DNA from: Saccharopolyspora flava
Lineage (GTDB): Bacteria > Actinomycetota > Actinomycetes > Mycobacteriales > Pseudonocardiaceae
DNA: 64,000 nt
Direction: 5' to 3'
NCBI RefSeq assembly: GCF_900116135.1
Contig: NZ_FOZX01000003.1
Location: 372,001-436,000, forward strand
The notes below the pieces were generated by a model. The model was not told the DNA's origin. It worked only from the letters and a program-made list of their open reading frames with translations, and searched no databases. Shown here one piece after another: positions 1 through 23,537 of the stretch; the stretch's first letter is position 1, and the number at the start of each line of letters is the position of its first letter. A program made the translations under genes and the position numbers.

Positions 1-15568
<15,568 letters not shown>

Positions 15569-15656
15569 CTCGACGACGCCCGTTGTCGCGGCCCACCGGG
15601 CCCGGACGCGATCACGCAGGAGGAACGACCCGCCGGGAAGTGTTGTGCAGCAACGG

Positions 15657-15671
15657 CTCAGAAACCCCTAG
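15657..15671 (-). promoter_or_regulatory. Candidate PAS-LuxR operator upstream of the PKS
   Basis: Read on the minus strand this is CTAGGGGTTTCTGAG, 89 bp upstream of the PKS start codon. It matches the left half of the PimM-type consensus CTVGGGAWWTCCCBAG at 6 of 7 positions and the right half at 5 of 7, with one central base fewer. The same 15-bp spacing is seen at 15747 and 19474. Assignment is by pattern only. Confidence 0.5.
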
Positions 15672-15686
15672 TTCTCGCGTCCGGCA

Positions 15687-15716
15687 ACGGCTCAGGACGG
15701 CTCAAGACGGCTCGCG
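15687..15716. repeat. Tandem 10-bp direct repeats in the PKS/ABC divergent promoter
   Basis: Three head-to-tail 10-bp units beginning ACGGCTC lie at 15687, 15697 and 15707. A fourth copy of the ACGGCTCAG word is at 15653-15661, where it overlaps the minus-strand operator candidate. Evenly spaced short direct repeats in a divergent promoter suggest binding of an oligomeric regulator or overlapping promoter elements. No protein can be assigned. Confidence 0.4.
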
Positions 15717-15746
15717 GCGGCCGGGAACCCGGCGGGGCCGCGAAAT

Positions 15747-15761
15747 CTAGGGATTCCCCGG
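15747..15761 (+). promoter_or_regulatory. Candidate PAS-LuxR operator upstream of the ABC exporter genes
   Basis: The sequence is CTAGGGATTCCCCGG, 57 bp upstream of the first ABC gene. The left half CTAGGGA matches the PimM-type consensus fully and the right half matches 6 of 7 positions, with one central base fewer than the published 16-mer. It is the best of the three similar sites in this cluster. Confidence 0.6.
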
Positions 15762-15817
15762 CCCCGGTGTGCGGTCGACTGGCGCGAGGCCCGCTGACCG
15801 CCATCGGAGAGTGCCGA

Positions 15818-17599
15818 TTGCTGATCTCCTTCTTGAAGACCCATCTCCGGCCGTACCGGCGCGCGCTGCTGGTCCTGCTGGTGCTGCAGGTCGTTCAAAC
15901 GATGGCCACGCTGCTGCAGCCGACGTTCTACTCGCTGGTCGTCGACCGGGGCGTGGTGCGCGGCGACATCGACGCCATCCGCACCCTCGGCACCGCGATG
16001 ATCGCCGTGGCGCTGGTGCAGATCCTCGCCGCCATCGGCGCGGCGGCGCTGGGCGCGCGGGTGGCGGCCGCGCTCGGCCGCGACCTCCGCTCCCGGCTGT
16101 TCCGGCAGGTCATGGGCGTGTCGGCGCGCGAGGTCGCCCGGTTCGGCGCGCCGTCGCTGATCACCCGCACCACCAACGACGTCCAGCAGGTGCAGGCGCT
16201 GGTCGTCACCGTGCTCGACATCGCCGTCGCCGCGTCCATCACCTGCGTCGGCGGCGTGGTGATGGCGCTGGTGCAGGACGTGTCGCTGTCGCTGATCATC
16301 GTGGCGCTCGTGGTGGTGCTGGTGGTCGGGCTGACGGTCATCCTGGTGCGCATCAGCCCCACCTACGGCCGGATGCAGCGCGGCGTGGAGAACATCAACC
16401 GGCTGCTGCGCGAGCAGATCTCCGGCATCCGCATCATCCGCGCGTTCGTGCGCGACGACCACGAGCGCGCCCGGTTCGGCGAGGCCAACACCGAGCTGTT
16501 CGGCGTCGGCATGAAGGTCGGCCGCATGATGGCCACGATCCCGGTCGTGGTCATGATGCTGATGAACACCGCGACCCTGCCGATCATCTGGTTCGCGACC
16601 CGGCGCATCGACGAGGGCCAGGCCCAGGTGGGGTCGATCTCGGCGCTGCTGGGCTACGTGACGCTGATCATCACCGCGATCATCATGGCCACCGTCGTGT
16701 TCGCCGACCTGCCGCGCGCCGCGGTGTCCGTGCGCCGCGTCCAGGAGGTCCTCGACACCGAGACCAGCGTGCCGATGCCCGAGCACCCGGTCCGCGGGTC
16801 GCGGCTGCGCGGGCAGCTGCGGGTGCGGGCGGCCGGATTCCGGTACCCCGGCGCGGCGAATCCCGTGCTGCAGGGCGTCGAACTCGCCGCCGACCCCGGA
16901 GAGACGGTGGCGATCGTCGGCAGCACCGGCAGCGGCAAGACCACGCTGCTCAACCTCGCGCTGCGGCTCTACGACACCACCAGCGGCAGCGTCCACGTCA
17001 ACGGCATCGACGTGCGCGAGTACGACCCCGAAGCGCTGCACTCGGTCATCGGCATCGTGCCGCAGGAACCGCAGATGTTCAGCGGCACCATCGCCTCGAA
17101 CCTCTGCTACGGCAGACCCATCGCCCGCGACCGCGAGCTGTGGCACGCCCTCGAAGTCGCCCAGGCGCGGGACTTCGTGGAGCGGCTGCCCGGGATGCTC
17201 AGCGCGCGCGTCACCCAGGGCGGCTCGAACCTCTCCGGCGGGCAACGGCAACGCCTCGCGATCGCGCGAGCCCTGGTGCTGCGGCCCGAGATCTACCTGC
17301 TCGACGACAGCTTCTCCGCGCTGGACCGCACGACCGAGGCGCGGCTGCGCGAGGCGCTGGGGCGCGCGGTCCCGCACGCGACCATGATCGTCGTCGCGCA
17401 GCGGATCAGCGCCGTGCAGGACGCCGACCGCATCGTCGTGCTCGACCAGGGCCGCGTCGTCGGCACCGGAACCCACGCCGAACTGCTGCACCACAACCGG
17501 ACCTACCAGGAGATCGCCCACTCCCAGGCGCTCCCGCAGGAGGTCCCGCCCCGCGACGGCCGATCCACCCGAGGAGTTCTGCATGGTCAGCGCGGCTAG
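15818..17599 (+). CDS. ABC exporter half-transporter, degenerate-site subunit
   Basis: A 593-residue membrane-ATPase fusion, one half of a heterodimeric type IV ABC exporter that probably secretes the polyketide or gives self-resistance. An N-terminal block of about six membrane helices (residues about 10-300) is followed by an ATPase with Walker A GSTGSGKT, signature NLSGGQRQ and Walker B ending LLDDSFSALD. The Asp after the Walker B Asp replaces the usual catalytic Glu, so this site is probably weak or inactive. The start is TTG 15818, chosen because GGAGAG lies about 6 bp upstream and no better in-frame start precedes it. Its end overlaps the next gene by 17 bp, so the two are translationally coupled. 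A PAS-LuxR-like site lies 57 bp upstream. Confidence 0.92.
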   Translation: MLISFLKTHLRPYRRALLVLLVLQVVQTMATLLQPTFYSLVVDRGVVRGDIDAIRTLGTAMIAVALVQILAAIGAAALGARVAAALGRDLRSRLFRQVMGVSAREVARFGAPSLITRTTNDVQQVQALVVTVLDIAVAASITCVGGVVMALVQDVSLSLIIVALVVVLVVGLTVILVRISPTYGRMQRGVENINRLLREQISGIRIIRAFVRDDHERARFGEANTELFGVGMKVGRMMATIPVVVMMLMNTATLPIIWFATRRIDEGQAQVGSISALLGYVTLIITAIIMATVVFADLPRAAVSVRRVQEVLDTETSVPMPEHPVRGSRLRGQLRVRAAGFRYPGAANPVLQGVELAADPGETVAIVGSTGSGKTTLLNLALRLYDTTSGSVHVNGIDVREYDPEALHSVIGIVPQEPQMFSGTIASNLCYGRPIARDRELWHALEVAQARDFVERLPGMLSARVTQGGSNLSGGQRQRLAIARALVLRPEIYLLDDSFSALDRTTEARLREALGRAVPHATMIVVAQRISAVQDADRIVVLDQGRVVGTGTHAELLHHNRTYQEIAHSQALPQEVPPRDGRSTRGVLHGQRG

Positions 17600-19439
17600 T
17601 GGGAGCTCGTCGATCGTGGTGCGGCTGCTCGGGCTGCTGCGTCCGCACCGGTTCCGCCTGGTGCTGGTGGCGGTGCTGGGGACCGCGGCGACCGCGTTCA
17701 ACCTCGCCGGGCCCAAGCTCGTCGGCAACGCCACCGACATGGCCTTCGCCGGCGTGATCAGCCGGGGGCTGCCGCTCGGGGCGTCCAAGGAGGACGTGAT
17801 CGCCGGGATGCGCGCCCGCGGCGAGGACACGATGGCGAACGTGCTCAGCACCGCCGACATCGTTCCCGGCCACGGCGTGGACTTCCAGGCGCTGTTCCAG
17901 CTGCTGGTGGTCATCCTCGCGCTCTACATCGCCAGCGGGCTGTGCATGCTCGGCCAGGGCCGCCTGGTCGCGTTCATCGCCCAGCGCACCATGTTCGCGC
18001 TGCGGGACCGGGTCAGCGCGAAGCTGACCCGGCTGCCGCTGGGCTACTTCGACCGCCACTCGCGGGGCGAGGTGCTCAGCCGGGTCACCAACGACGTCGA
18101 CAACCTCCAGCGCACCCTGCAGCAAACCCTCGGCCACATGGTCAACTCGGTGTTCGCGGTGGTCGGCGTGATGACGGTGATGGTGTGGCTGTCGCCGATG
18201 CTGGCCGGTCTGGTGCTGGTGAGCGTGCTCATCGCCGCGGCCGTGGCGCTGCGGATCAGCAGGCGGGCCCGGCCGCGCTTCGCCGAGCGGTGGCAGCGGA
18301 CCGGCACGCTCAACGGCTACGTCGAGGAGATCTACACCGGGCACTCCACGGTGCTGGCGTTCGGCCGCCGCGAGTTCGTCGAGCGCGTCTTCGACGTGCA
18401 CAACGACGGCCTGTCCGACGCCTCGTCGAAGGCGCAGACGCTGTCCGGGATGATCGGCCCGGTCACCCGGTTCGTCACCGACCTGAACTACGTGATGGTC
18501 GCCGTGGTCGGCGCGCTGCAGGTGGCGGGCGGGTCCATGTCGATCGGCAGCGTGCAGTCGTTCATGCAGTACTCCAGCATGTTCACCCAGCCGATCATCG
18601 ACATGGCGAACTTCTCCGCCCAGCTGCAGTCCGGGATGGCCTCGGCGCGGCGGATCTTCGAGGTCCTCGACGAGCCCGAGCAGCTGCCCGCGCCGCCGCA
18701 GCCGGTGCGGCCGGGCCGGGTTCGCGGGCGGGTGGAGTTCCAGCACGTCGACTTCCGCTACGAGCCGCACGCGCCGCTGATCGAAGACCTCGCGCTGACC
18801 GCCGTGCCCGGGCAGCTCATCGCGATCGTCGGCCCGACCGGCGCGGGCAAGTCGACCCTCGGCAACCTGCTGATGCGGTTCTACGAGGTCGACCGGGGCC
18901 GGATCCTGCTCGACGACGTCGACGTCGCCACCATGACCCGCGAGGACCTGCGCTCCCAGATCGGCCTGGTTTCGCAGGACTCGTGGCTGTTCTCCGGCAC
19001 CATCGCCGACAACATCGCCTACGGGCGGCCCGGCGCGACCCGGCAGGACGTCGTCGAGGCGGCCCGGGCGATGTGCGTCGACCGCTTCGTGCGCTCGCTG
19101 CCCGACGGCTACGACACCGTCCTCGACGACGAGTCCTCGGCCGTCAGCGCCGGTGAGCGCCAGCTCATCACCCTGGCCAGGGCGTTCCTCGCCGAACCGT
19201 CGATCCTGCTGCTCGACGAGGCCACCAGCTCGGTGGACTCGCGCACCGAGGTCCTCATCCAGCAGGCGATGGCCTCGCTGCGGGCCGGGCGCACCAGCTT
19301 CGTCATCGCCCACCGGCTGTCGACCATCCGGCACGCCGACCTCATCCTGGTCATGGACTCCGGCCGCGTCGTCGAGCGCGGCACCCACCACGAACTCCTC
19401 GAAGCCGGGGGCCACTACGCGCGCCTCTACACGGCGTGA
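17583..19439 (+). CDS. ABC exporter half-transporter, catalytic-site subunit
   Basis: A 618-residue partner of the preceding gene. The membrane domain (about residues 10-340) includes an inserted loop near residues 55-95. The ATPase has Walker A GPTGAGKS, a non-canonical signature SAGERQ in place of SGGQ, and a normal Walker B with catalytic Glu (ILLLDEATSSVD). In heterodimeric exporters one composite site is degenerate; the canonical Glu here pairs with the canonical SGGQ of the upstream subunit, while the weak Asp there pairs with this altered signature. ATG 17583 has GAGGAG 7 bp upstream and overlaps the previous gene. The likely role is export of the PKS product. Confidence 0.93.
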   Translation: MVSAASGSSSIVVRLLGLLRPHRFRLVLVAVLGTAATAFNLAGPKLVGNATDMAFAGVISRGLPLGASKEDVIAGMRARGEDTMANVLSTADIVPGHGVDFQALFQLLVVILALYIASGLCMLGQGRLVAFIAQRTMFALRDRVSAKLTRLPLGYFDRHSRGEVLSRVTNDVDNLQRTLQQTLGHMVNSVFAVVGVMTVMVWLSPMLAGLVLVSVLIAAAVALRISRRARPRFAERWQRTGTLNGYVEEIYTGHSTVLAFGRREFVERVFDVHNDGLSDASSKAQTLSGMIGPVTRFVTDLNYVMVAVVGALQVAGGSMSIGSVQSFMQYSSMFTQPIIDMANFSAQLQSGMASARRIFEVLDEPEQLPAPPQPVRPGRVRGRVEFQHVDFRYEPHAPLIEDLALTAVPGQLIAIVGPTGAGKSTLGNLLMRFYEVDRGRILLDDVDVATMTREDLRSQIGLVSQDSWLFSGTIADNIAYGRPGATRQDVVEAARAMCVDRFVRSLPDGYDTVLDDESSAVSAGERQLITLARAFLAEPSILLLDEATSSVDSRTEVLIQQAMASLRAGRTSFVIAHRLSTIRHADLILVMDSGRVVERGTHHELLEAGGHYARLYTA

Positions 19440-19473
19440 GCCCGGTGTCCCGGTGTCCCGATTTCCCGACGAA

Positions 19474-19488
19474 CTAGGGATTCGCGAG
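19474..19488 (+). promoter_or_regulatory. Candidate PAS-LuxR operator upstream of the thioesterase
   Basis: The sequence is CTAGGGATTCGCGAG, 61 bp upstream of the thioesterase start. The left half equals that of the site at 15747 and the right half matches TCCCBAG at 6 of 7 positions, with the same 15-bp overall length. It lies in the gap between the ABC pair and the thioesterase, implying a separate promoter for the latter. Confidence 0.55.
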
Positions 19489-19548
19489 TACCGGGTCGGG
19501 TTGGATGGTGGGTGGACGAGGCCACGACCGGAAGGATCGGCGACCGAG

Positions 19549-20337
19549 TTGAACCAGTTGAACACCATCCAGGACGACGTCACCACCGCGTGGATCCGGC
19601 GGTACCGGCCGTCGGCGACGAGCACGACGCGACTCGTGTGCTTCCCGCACGCGGGTGGGTCGGCGAGCTTCTTCCACCCGCTGGCACCGCGATTCGCCCC
19701 CGGCACCGACGTGGTGTCGTTGCAGTACCCGGGGCGCCAGGACCGGCGGCGGGAACCCTTCGTCGAGGACCTCGAGTCCCTGGCCGACCTGCTGGCCGAC
19801 GAGATCGCCGCGCTCAGCGACAAGCCCACCGTCTTCTTCGGCCACAGCATGGGCGCGGCGCTGGCCTTCGAGACCGCCCACCGGCTCGAGCAGCGCGGCA
19901 CTCGCGCGCCGCACTCGGTGATCGCCTCCGGCCGGCGCGGCCCGGCGACGGTGCGCGACGAGGAGGTGCACAAGCGCGACGACGAGGGCGTCATCGAGGA
20001 GCTGAAGAAGCTCAACGGCACCGACATGGCGATCTTCGGCGACGAGGAGCTGCTGCGGATGGCGCTGCCCGCGATCCGCAACGACTACCGGGCCATCGAG
20101 TCCTACCGCTGCGAGCAGAGCAAGACCCTGCGCGCCCCGATCGTCGTGCTCACCGGCGACCAGGACCCGAAGACGACCCGCGACGAGGCCGAGGCCTGGG
20201 CGAAGCACACCGAGGGCGAGTTCCGGCTCCGCGAGTTCTCCGGCGGGCACTTCTTCCTCACCGAGCACCAGGACGAGGTCAACCGCGAGATCGAGACCGA
20301 GCTGGCCGCGGCGCGGAAGGCGGGCGGGCATGGCTGA
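19549..20337 (+). CDS. Type II thioesterase (editing thioesterase of the PKS)
   Basis: A 262-residue alpha/beta hydrolase. Type II thioesterases remove stalled or wrongly loaded acyl groups from PKS carrier proteins. Evidence is the early CFPHAGGSASFF block, the nucleophile elbow GHSMG with Ser100, the acid in GDQDPKT and the late His in SGGHFFL, all in the order expected for this family, and a length typical of it. The start is TTG 19549, with AAGGA about 12 bp upstream; an in-frame TTG at 19501 is possible, so the N-terminus is uncertain. It overlaps the DoxX-like gene by 8 bp. Confidence 0.9.
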   Translation: MNQLNTIQDDVTTAWIRRYRPSATSTTRLVCFPHAGGSASFFHPLAPRFAPGTDVVSLQYPGRQDRRREPFVEDLESLADLLADEIAALSDKPTVFFGHSMGAALAFETAHRLEQRGTRAPHSVIASGRRGPATVRDEEVHKRDDEGVIEELKKLNGTDMAIFGDEELLRMALPAIRNDYRAIESYRCEQSKTLRAPIVVLTGDQDPKTTRDEAEAWAKHTEGEFRLREFSGGHFFLTEHQDEVNREIETELAAARKAGGHG

Positions 20338-20689
20338 GACCTCCCGAAACCCGGGTCGCATCGGCGGGATCGCGCTGTGGGTGCTGCAGGGCGTGCTGGC
20401 CGTGGTGTTCGTGATGGCCGCGGTCCCGAAGTTCCTCGGTGATCCGACGATGGTGGCGACCTTCGAGGCCGTCGGCGTCGGCCAGTGGCTGCGCTACGTC
20501 ACCGGTGCCCTGGAGATCGCCGGGGCGATCGGGTTGCTCGTGCCGCGGCTGACCGGACCGGCCGCGCTGGGGCTCATCGCCGTCATGATCGGCGCGACGG
20601 TGACGAACCTGCTGACCGCGCCGCCGATCGCGGTGGTGACGGTCGTGCTGGGCGCGCTGCTGGGTCTGGTCGCCTGGCGCCGCTGGTGA
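20330..20689 (+). CDS. DoxX-like membrane protein
   Basis: A 119-residue protein with four predicted membrane helices (about residues 12-30, 53-70, 75-92, 97-115). The motif VFVMAAVPKFLGDP near residues 25-38 and the ALEIAGAIGLLVP stretch are typical of the DoxX/DoxX-like family, membrane proteins tied in places to quinone or sulfur redox but with no settled role in antibiotic clusters. The ATG lies inside the 3' end of the thioesterase gene, so the two are coupled. Its stop is one base from the stop of the convergent LAL regulator. Confidence 0.75.
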   Translation: MAETSRNPGRIGGIALWVLQGVLAVVFVMAAVPKFLGDPTMVATFEAVGVGQWLRYVTGALEIAGAIGLLVPRLTGPAALGLIAVMIGATVTNLLTAPPIAVVTVVLGALLGLVAWRRW

Positions 20690-20690
20690 G

Positions 20691-23537
20691 CTACGCCGGT
20701 CCCGCCGGGAGCACCTCCGCGAGCTGGGCGCGGCCCGCGACTCCCAGCTTGCGGTAGATCTTCGTCAGGTGCTTCTCGACCGTGCGGGCGGTGATGCGGG
20801 CCTCGCGGGCGATCTCGTCGTTGGTGCGGCCGGTGCGCGCCAGCATCGCCACCTGGTGCTCGGAGGGGGTCAGCAGCGGTGCCCGCGCCGGGACCGCGGC
20901 GGCCTGCTCGCCCAGTTCGGCGTTGGTGCGGTCGATCATCCGCTGCACCCCGCACTCGATGGCGAGGCTGCGCGCCTCCTCGAAGTGCTTCTCGGCGCCG
21001 GAGCGGCCGGTGGCGCGCAGCCGCCGCCCGTACAGCAGATGCGCGCGGGCCAGTTCCATCCGGTTGGCCGACTGGCCAAGCACCGAGATCGCCTCCCGCA
21101 GCAGCCGGAGTTCCTTGCCGCCGTCGCTGAGCGCGGCGTGGGTGCGCAGCGCCCGCCCGATCGCGATGGGTGCGCCCCACTGCCGCGCCAGCTCGTACTC
21201 CTGCTCCACGAGCGCGTTGGCCTCGTCGACGTTGCCGAGCCGGTGGTGCATCGTCGCCGCCAGCCCGCGCCACGGGCACAGCGCGGGATTGCGCATGCCC
21301 CAGTGGTCGAGCTGCTGCCCCAGGTCCAGGATGCGGTGCAGTTCGGGGGCGACTTCGCTGCGCTCGGTGGCGACCGAGCCCTTGAGCAGCCGCAGGGTGG
21401 CGGTGACGCACATGTTGTTCTTCGACGCCGCACCGCCTTCCAGCACCCGCCCGGCCAGGTCGTGGTCGGCGGTCTCCAGCGCCAGGAACGCCACGGTGAG
21501 CAGGGTCGCGGCGTTGCCGTGCTCCCAGCCCAGCCCGCCCAGCTCGATGGCTTCGCGGGTGACCGACAGCGCCTGGTCGAGCCGGCCGGTGGCCAGCAGC
21601 ACCAGGCCCTTCTCGGTGCTCAGCAGCGTGCGCGCCACCAGGTCCCCGTCGCCGTGGGGGCGCTGCTGCTCGCGAGCCCGGTCCAGCCACGTCGAGAGCC
21701 GGCCCGGGGCGTCGGCGCCGACGAGCACGTTGGCCAGCAGCGGCAGTCCGGTGTGGACGTGCGCGGTGTGGGCCGGTTCGCGCTCCAGGACGCGGTGGGC
21801 CAGGCGGGCCACCTGGGCGGCCCCGATCTCGGAGCTGACGGTGGCCGCGTAGAGCAGGACGGCGAGGAGTTCGCGCTGCGCGGCGCTGTCCAGCGGCGGG
21901 TTCGGGCCCAGCGAGCGCAACCGGCGCACGTTGTCCGCCAGGCCCAGCGGGTCCTCGATCATGAGGTAGCGCTGCCGGGCCTCCATGCGCAGCACCCGGT
22001 CCTCGGACGAGAGGTCCTGCTCCTCCCCGAAGTCCTGGACGATCTCGCGGATCACCTCGGTGATCGGTGCGGGCGAGGTCGCCAGCATCATCGGCGACAG
22101 GCGCGACAGCGCCGCGGCCCGCTGGTGGGTGGAGTCGAGCATCGACACCGACTGCGACACGTGGCGCACCGACGCCGACGGGTCGAAAGCCCGCTCCGCG
22201 GTGGCGAGTTCGACCAGCAGTTCCGCCCGCTGCTCCCCGCCGGGCGCGCCGTCGAGCAGCGCCCGCCGCAGGTAGGACGCCGCGGTTTCCGGCGCCCCGC
22301 AACCGAGTTCGGCCTCGGCGGCGTCGCGCAGCACCCGCAGCGCCCAGTCGTCGACCGGACCGGCGACCTCGACGAGGTAGCGGGCGACCTCGCGCGGCTG
22401 GTGCCCCTGCCGGTGGAGCCATCTCGCGGCGCGCAGGTGCACTTCCTCCTGCTCCTCCCCCACCGCGAGTTCCTCGACGGCCGCGCGCACGGCCTGCCGG
22501 GCCGGGCCGAGGCAGGATTCGGAGTTGAGCAGGCCCAGCTGGCGCACCACCCGCACGGCGTTGACGTGCTGGTGCTCGGAGAGCCCGGCGACGCGGCCCA
22601 CGAGTTCGGTGTCGGCGCTCTCGCCGAGCACCGCCGCGGTCCGGATCAGCCGGTGCACCGCCGGGGGCTGCTGGCGCAGGCACGACACGAGGCGTTCGCG
22701 CAGCCCGGCCGGCCGCGGCGCGGCCTCGACGGCCTGCGGACCGGTTGCTTTGACCTCGGAGAGCATGGACATGAGGAACAGCGGGTTGCCCGCCGAGCCG
22801 TCCCGGCACGCGGCCACCAGGTCCTCGCCGGCGCGGTCCCCGAGCTCGCCGCGCACCACCGCGCGCACCCCGGCCGTCGACAGCGGCTCCGGGCGCAGGA
22901 CCCGGGTGGCGGTCTCGGCGAGCAGCCGGACCTGCGGGAGTTCCGCGCCGGGGTCGCCGTCGAGCACCGTCACCGCGAGCGTGACCGGGAGGCTCGCGAC
23001 GCGTCTGCCGAGCTCGGTCAGGCAGGTCAGCGAGGCGCTGTCGGCGGCGTGCAGGTCGTCGACCAGGATCAGCAGCGGTCTCTCCGCGCTCATCGCGGCG
23101 ATGTGCGACGGCACCGCCGCCGGTGTCAGATCCGCTGCCGCGCCGGGCTCGACGGCTCTGGAAACCCCAACTCCGGGATCGCTCGCGGCCAGCAGCTGCC
23201 GCACCACGCCGAGTTCGAAGTCCCGCTCCTGCGGCGCGCACGAGGCCCGCAGCACGCGCAGCCCGGTGCGCTGGGCCCTGGGGACGCAAGCGCTGAGCAG
23301 CTCGGACTTCCCGATGCCCAGCGGACCGCTGATGACCAGCAGAGACCCGGTGCCCGCCCGGGTGGCTTCCAGTGCCGCGTCGAGGGTGTCGAGCTCGTGC
23401 TCGCGCTCCCACAGCCGCCACGGCTCCCCTGCTGTGCCAGGGCTGCTCGCGGCCGCTGTCGCCGAGGCCGACCGGTTCAGGCCCGGTGCCGCACGTCGCG
23501 TCCCGGTCATCTGCATCGCCCCCTCGAACGTCGTCAT
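20691..23537 (-). CDS. LAL-family LuxR regulator (large ATP-binding activator) 1
   Basis: A 948-residue LAL transcription factor, a family that commonly activates macrolide and polyene clusters. The N-terminal ATPase has Walker A GPLGIGKS (residues 71-78) and a Walker B-like LLILVDD. A long helical middle follows, then a C-terminal LuxR helix-turn-helix starting at LTPSEHQVAMLA, with the recognition helix in TARTVEKHLTKIYRKLGV. Its ATG overlaps the stop of the upstream LAL gene (ATGA, 23534-23537), so both regulators come from one message. It is convergent with the DoxX-like gene. It most likely activates the polyketide genes to its left. Confidence 0.93.
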   Translation of the reverse strand: MTTFEGAMQMTGTRRAAPGLNRSASATAAASSPGTAGEPWRLWEREHELDTLDAALEATRAGTGSLLVISGPLGIGKSELLSACVPRAQRTGLRVLRASCAPQERDFELGVVRQLLAASDPGVGVSRAVEPGAAADLTPAAVPSHIAAMSAERPLLILVDDLHAADSASLTCLTELGRRVASLPVTLAVTVLDGDPGAELPQVRLLAETATRVLRPEPLSTAGVRAVVRGELGDRAGEDLVAACRDGSAGNPLFLMSMLSEVKATGPQAVEAAPRPAGLRERLVSCLRQQPPAVHRLIRTAAVLGESADTELVGRVAGLSEHQHVNAVRVVRQLGLLNSESCLGPARQAVRAAVEELAVGEEQEEVHLRAARWLHRQGHQPREVARYLVEVAGPVDDWALRVLRDAAEAELGCGAPETAASYLRRALLDGAPGGEQRAELLVELATAERAFDPSASVRHVSQSVSMLDSTHQRAAALSRLSPMMLATSPAPITEVIREIVQDFGEEQDLSSEDRVLRMEARQRYLMIEDPLGLADNVRRLRSLGPNPPLDSAAQRELLAVLLYAATVSSEIGAAQVARLAHRVLEREPAHTAHVHTGLPLLANVLVGADAPGRLSTWLDRAREQQRPHGDGDLVARTLLSTEKGLVLLATGRLDQALSVTREAIELGGLGWEHGNAATLLTVAFLALETADHDLAGRVLEGGAASKNNMCVTATLRLLKGSVATERSEVAPELHRILDLGQQLDHWGMRNPALCPWRGLAATMHHRLGNVDEANALVEQEYELARQWGAPIAIGRALRTHAALSDGGKELRLLREAISVLGQSANRMELARAHLLYGRRLRATGRSGAEKHFEEARSLAIECGVQRMIDRTNAELGEQAAAVPARAPLLTPSEHQVAMLARTGRTNDEIAREARITARTVEKHLTKIYRKLGVAGRAQLAEVLPAGPA

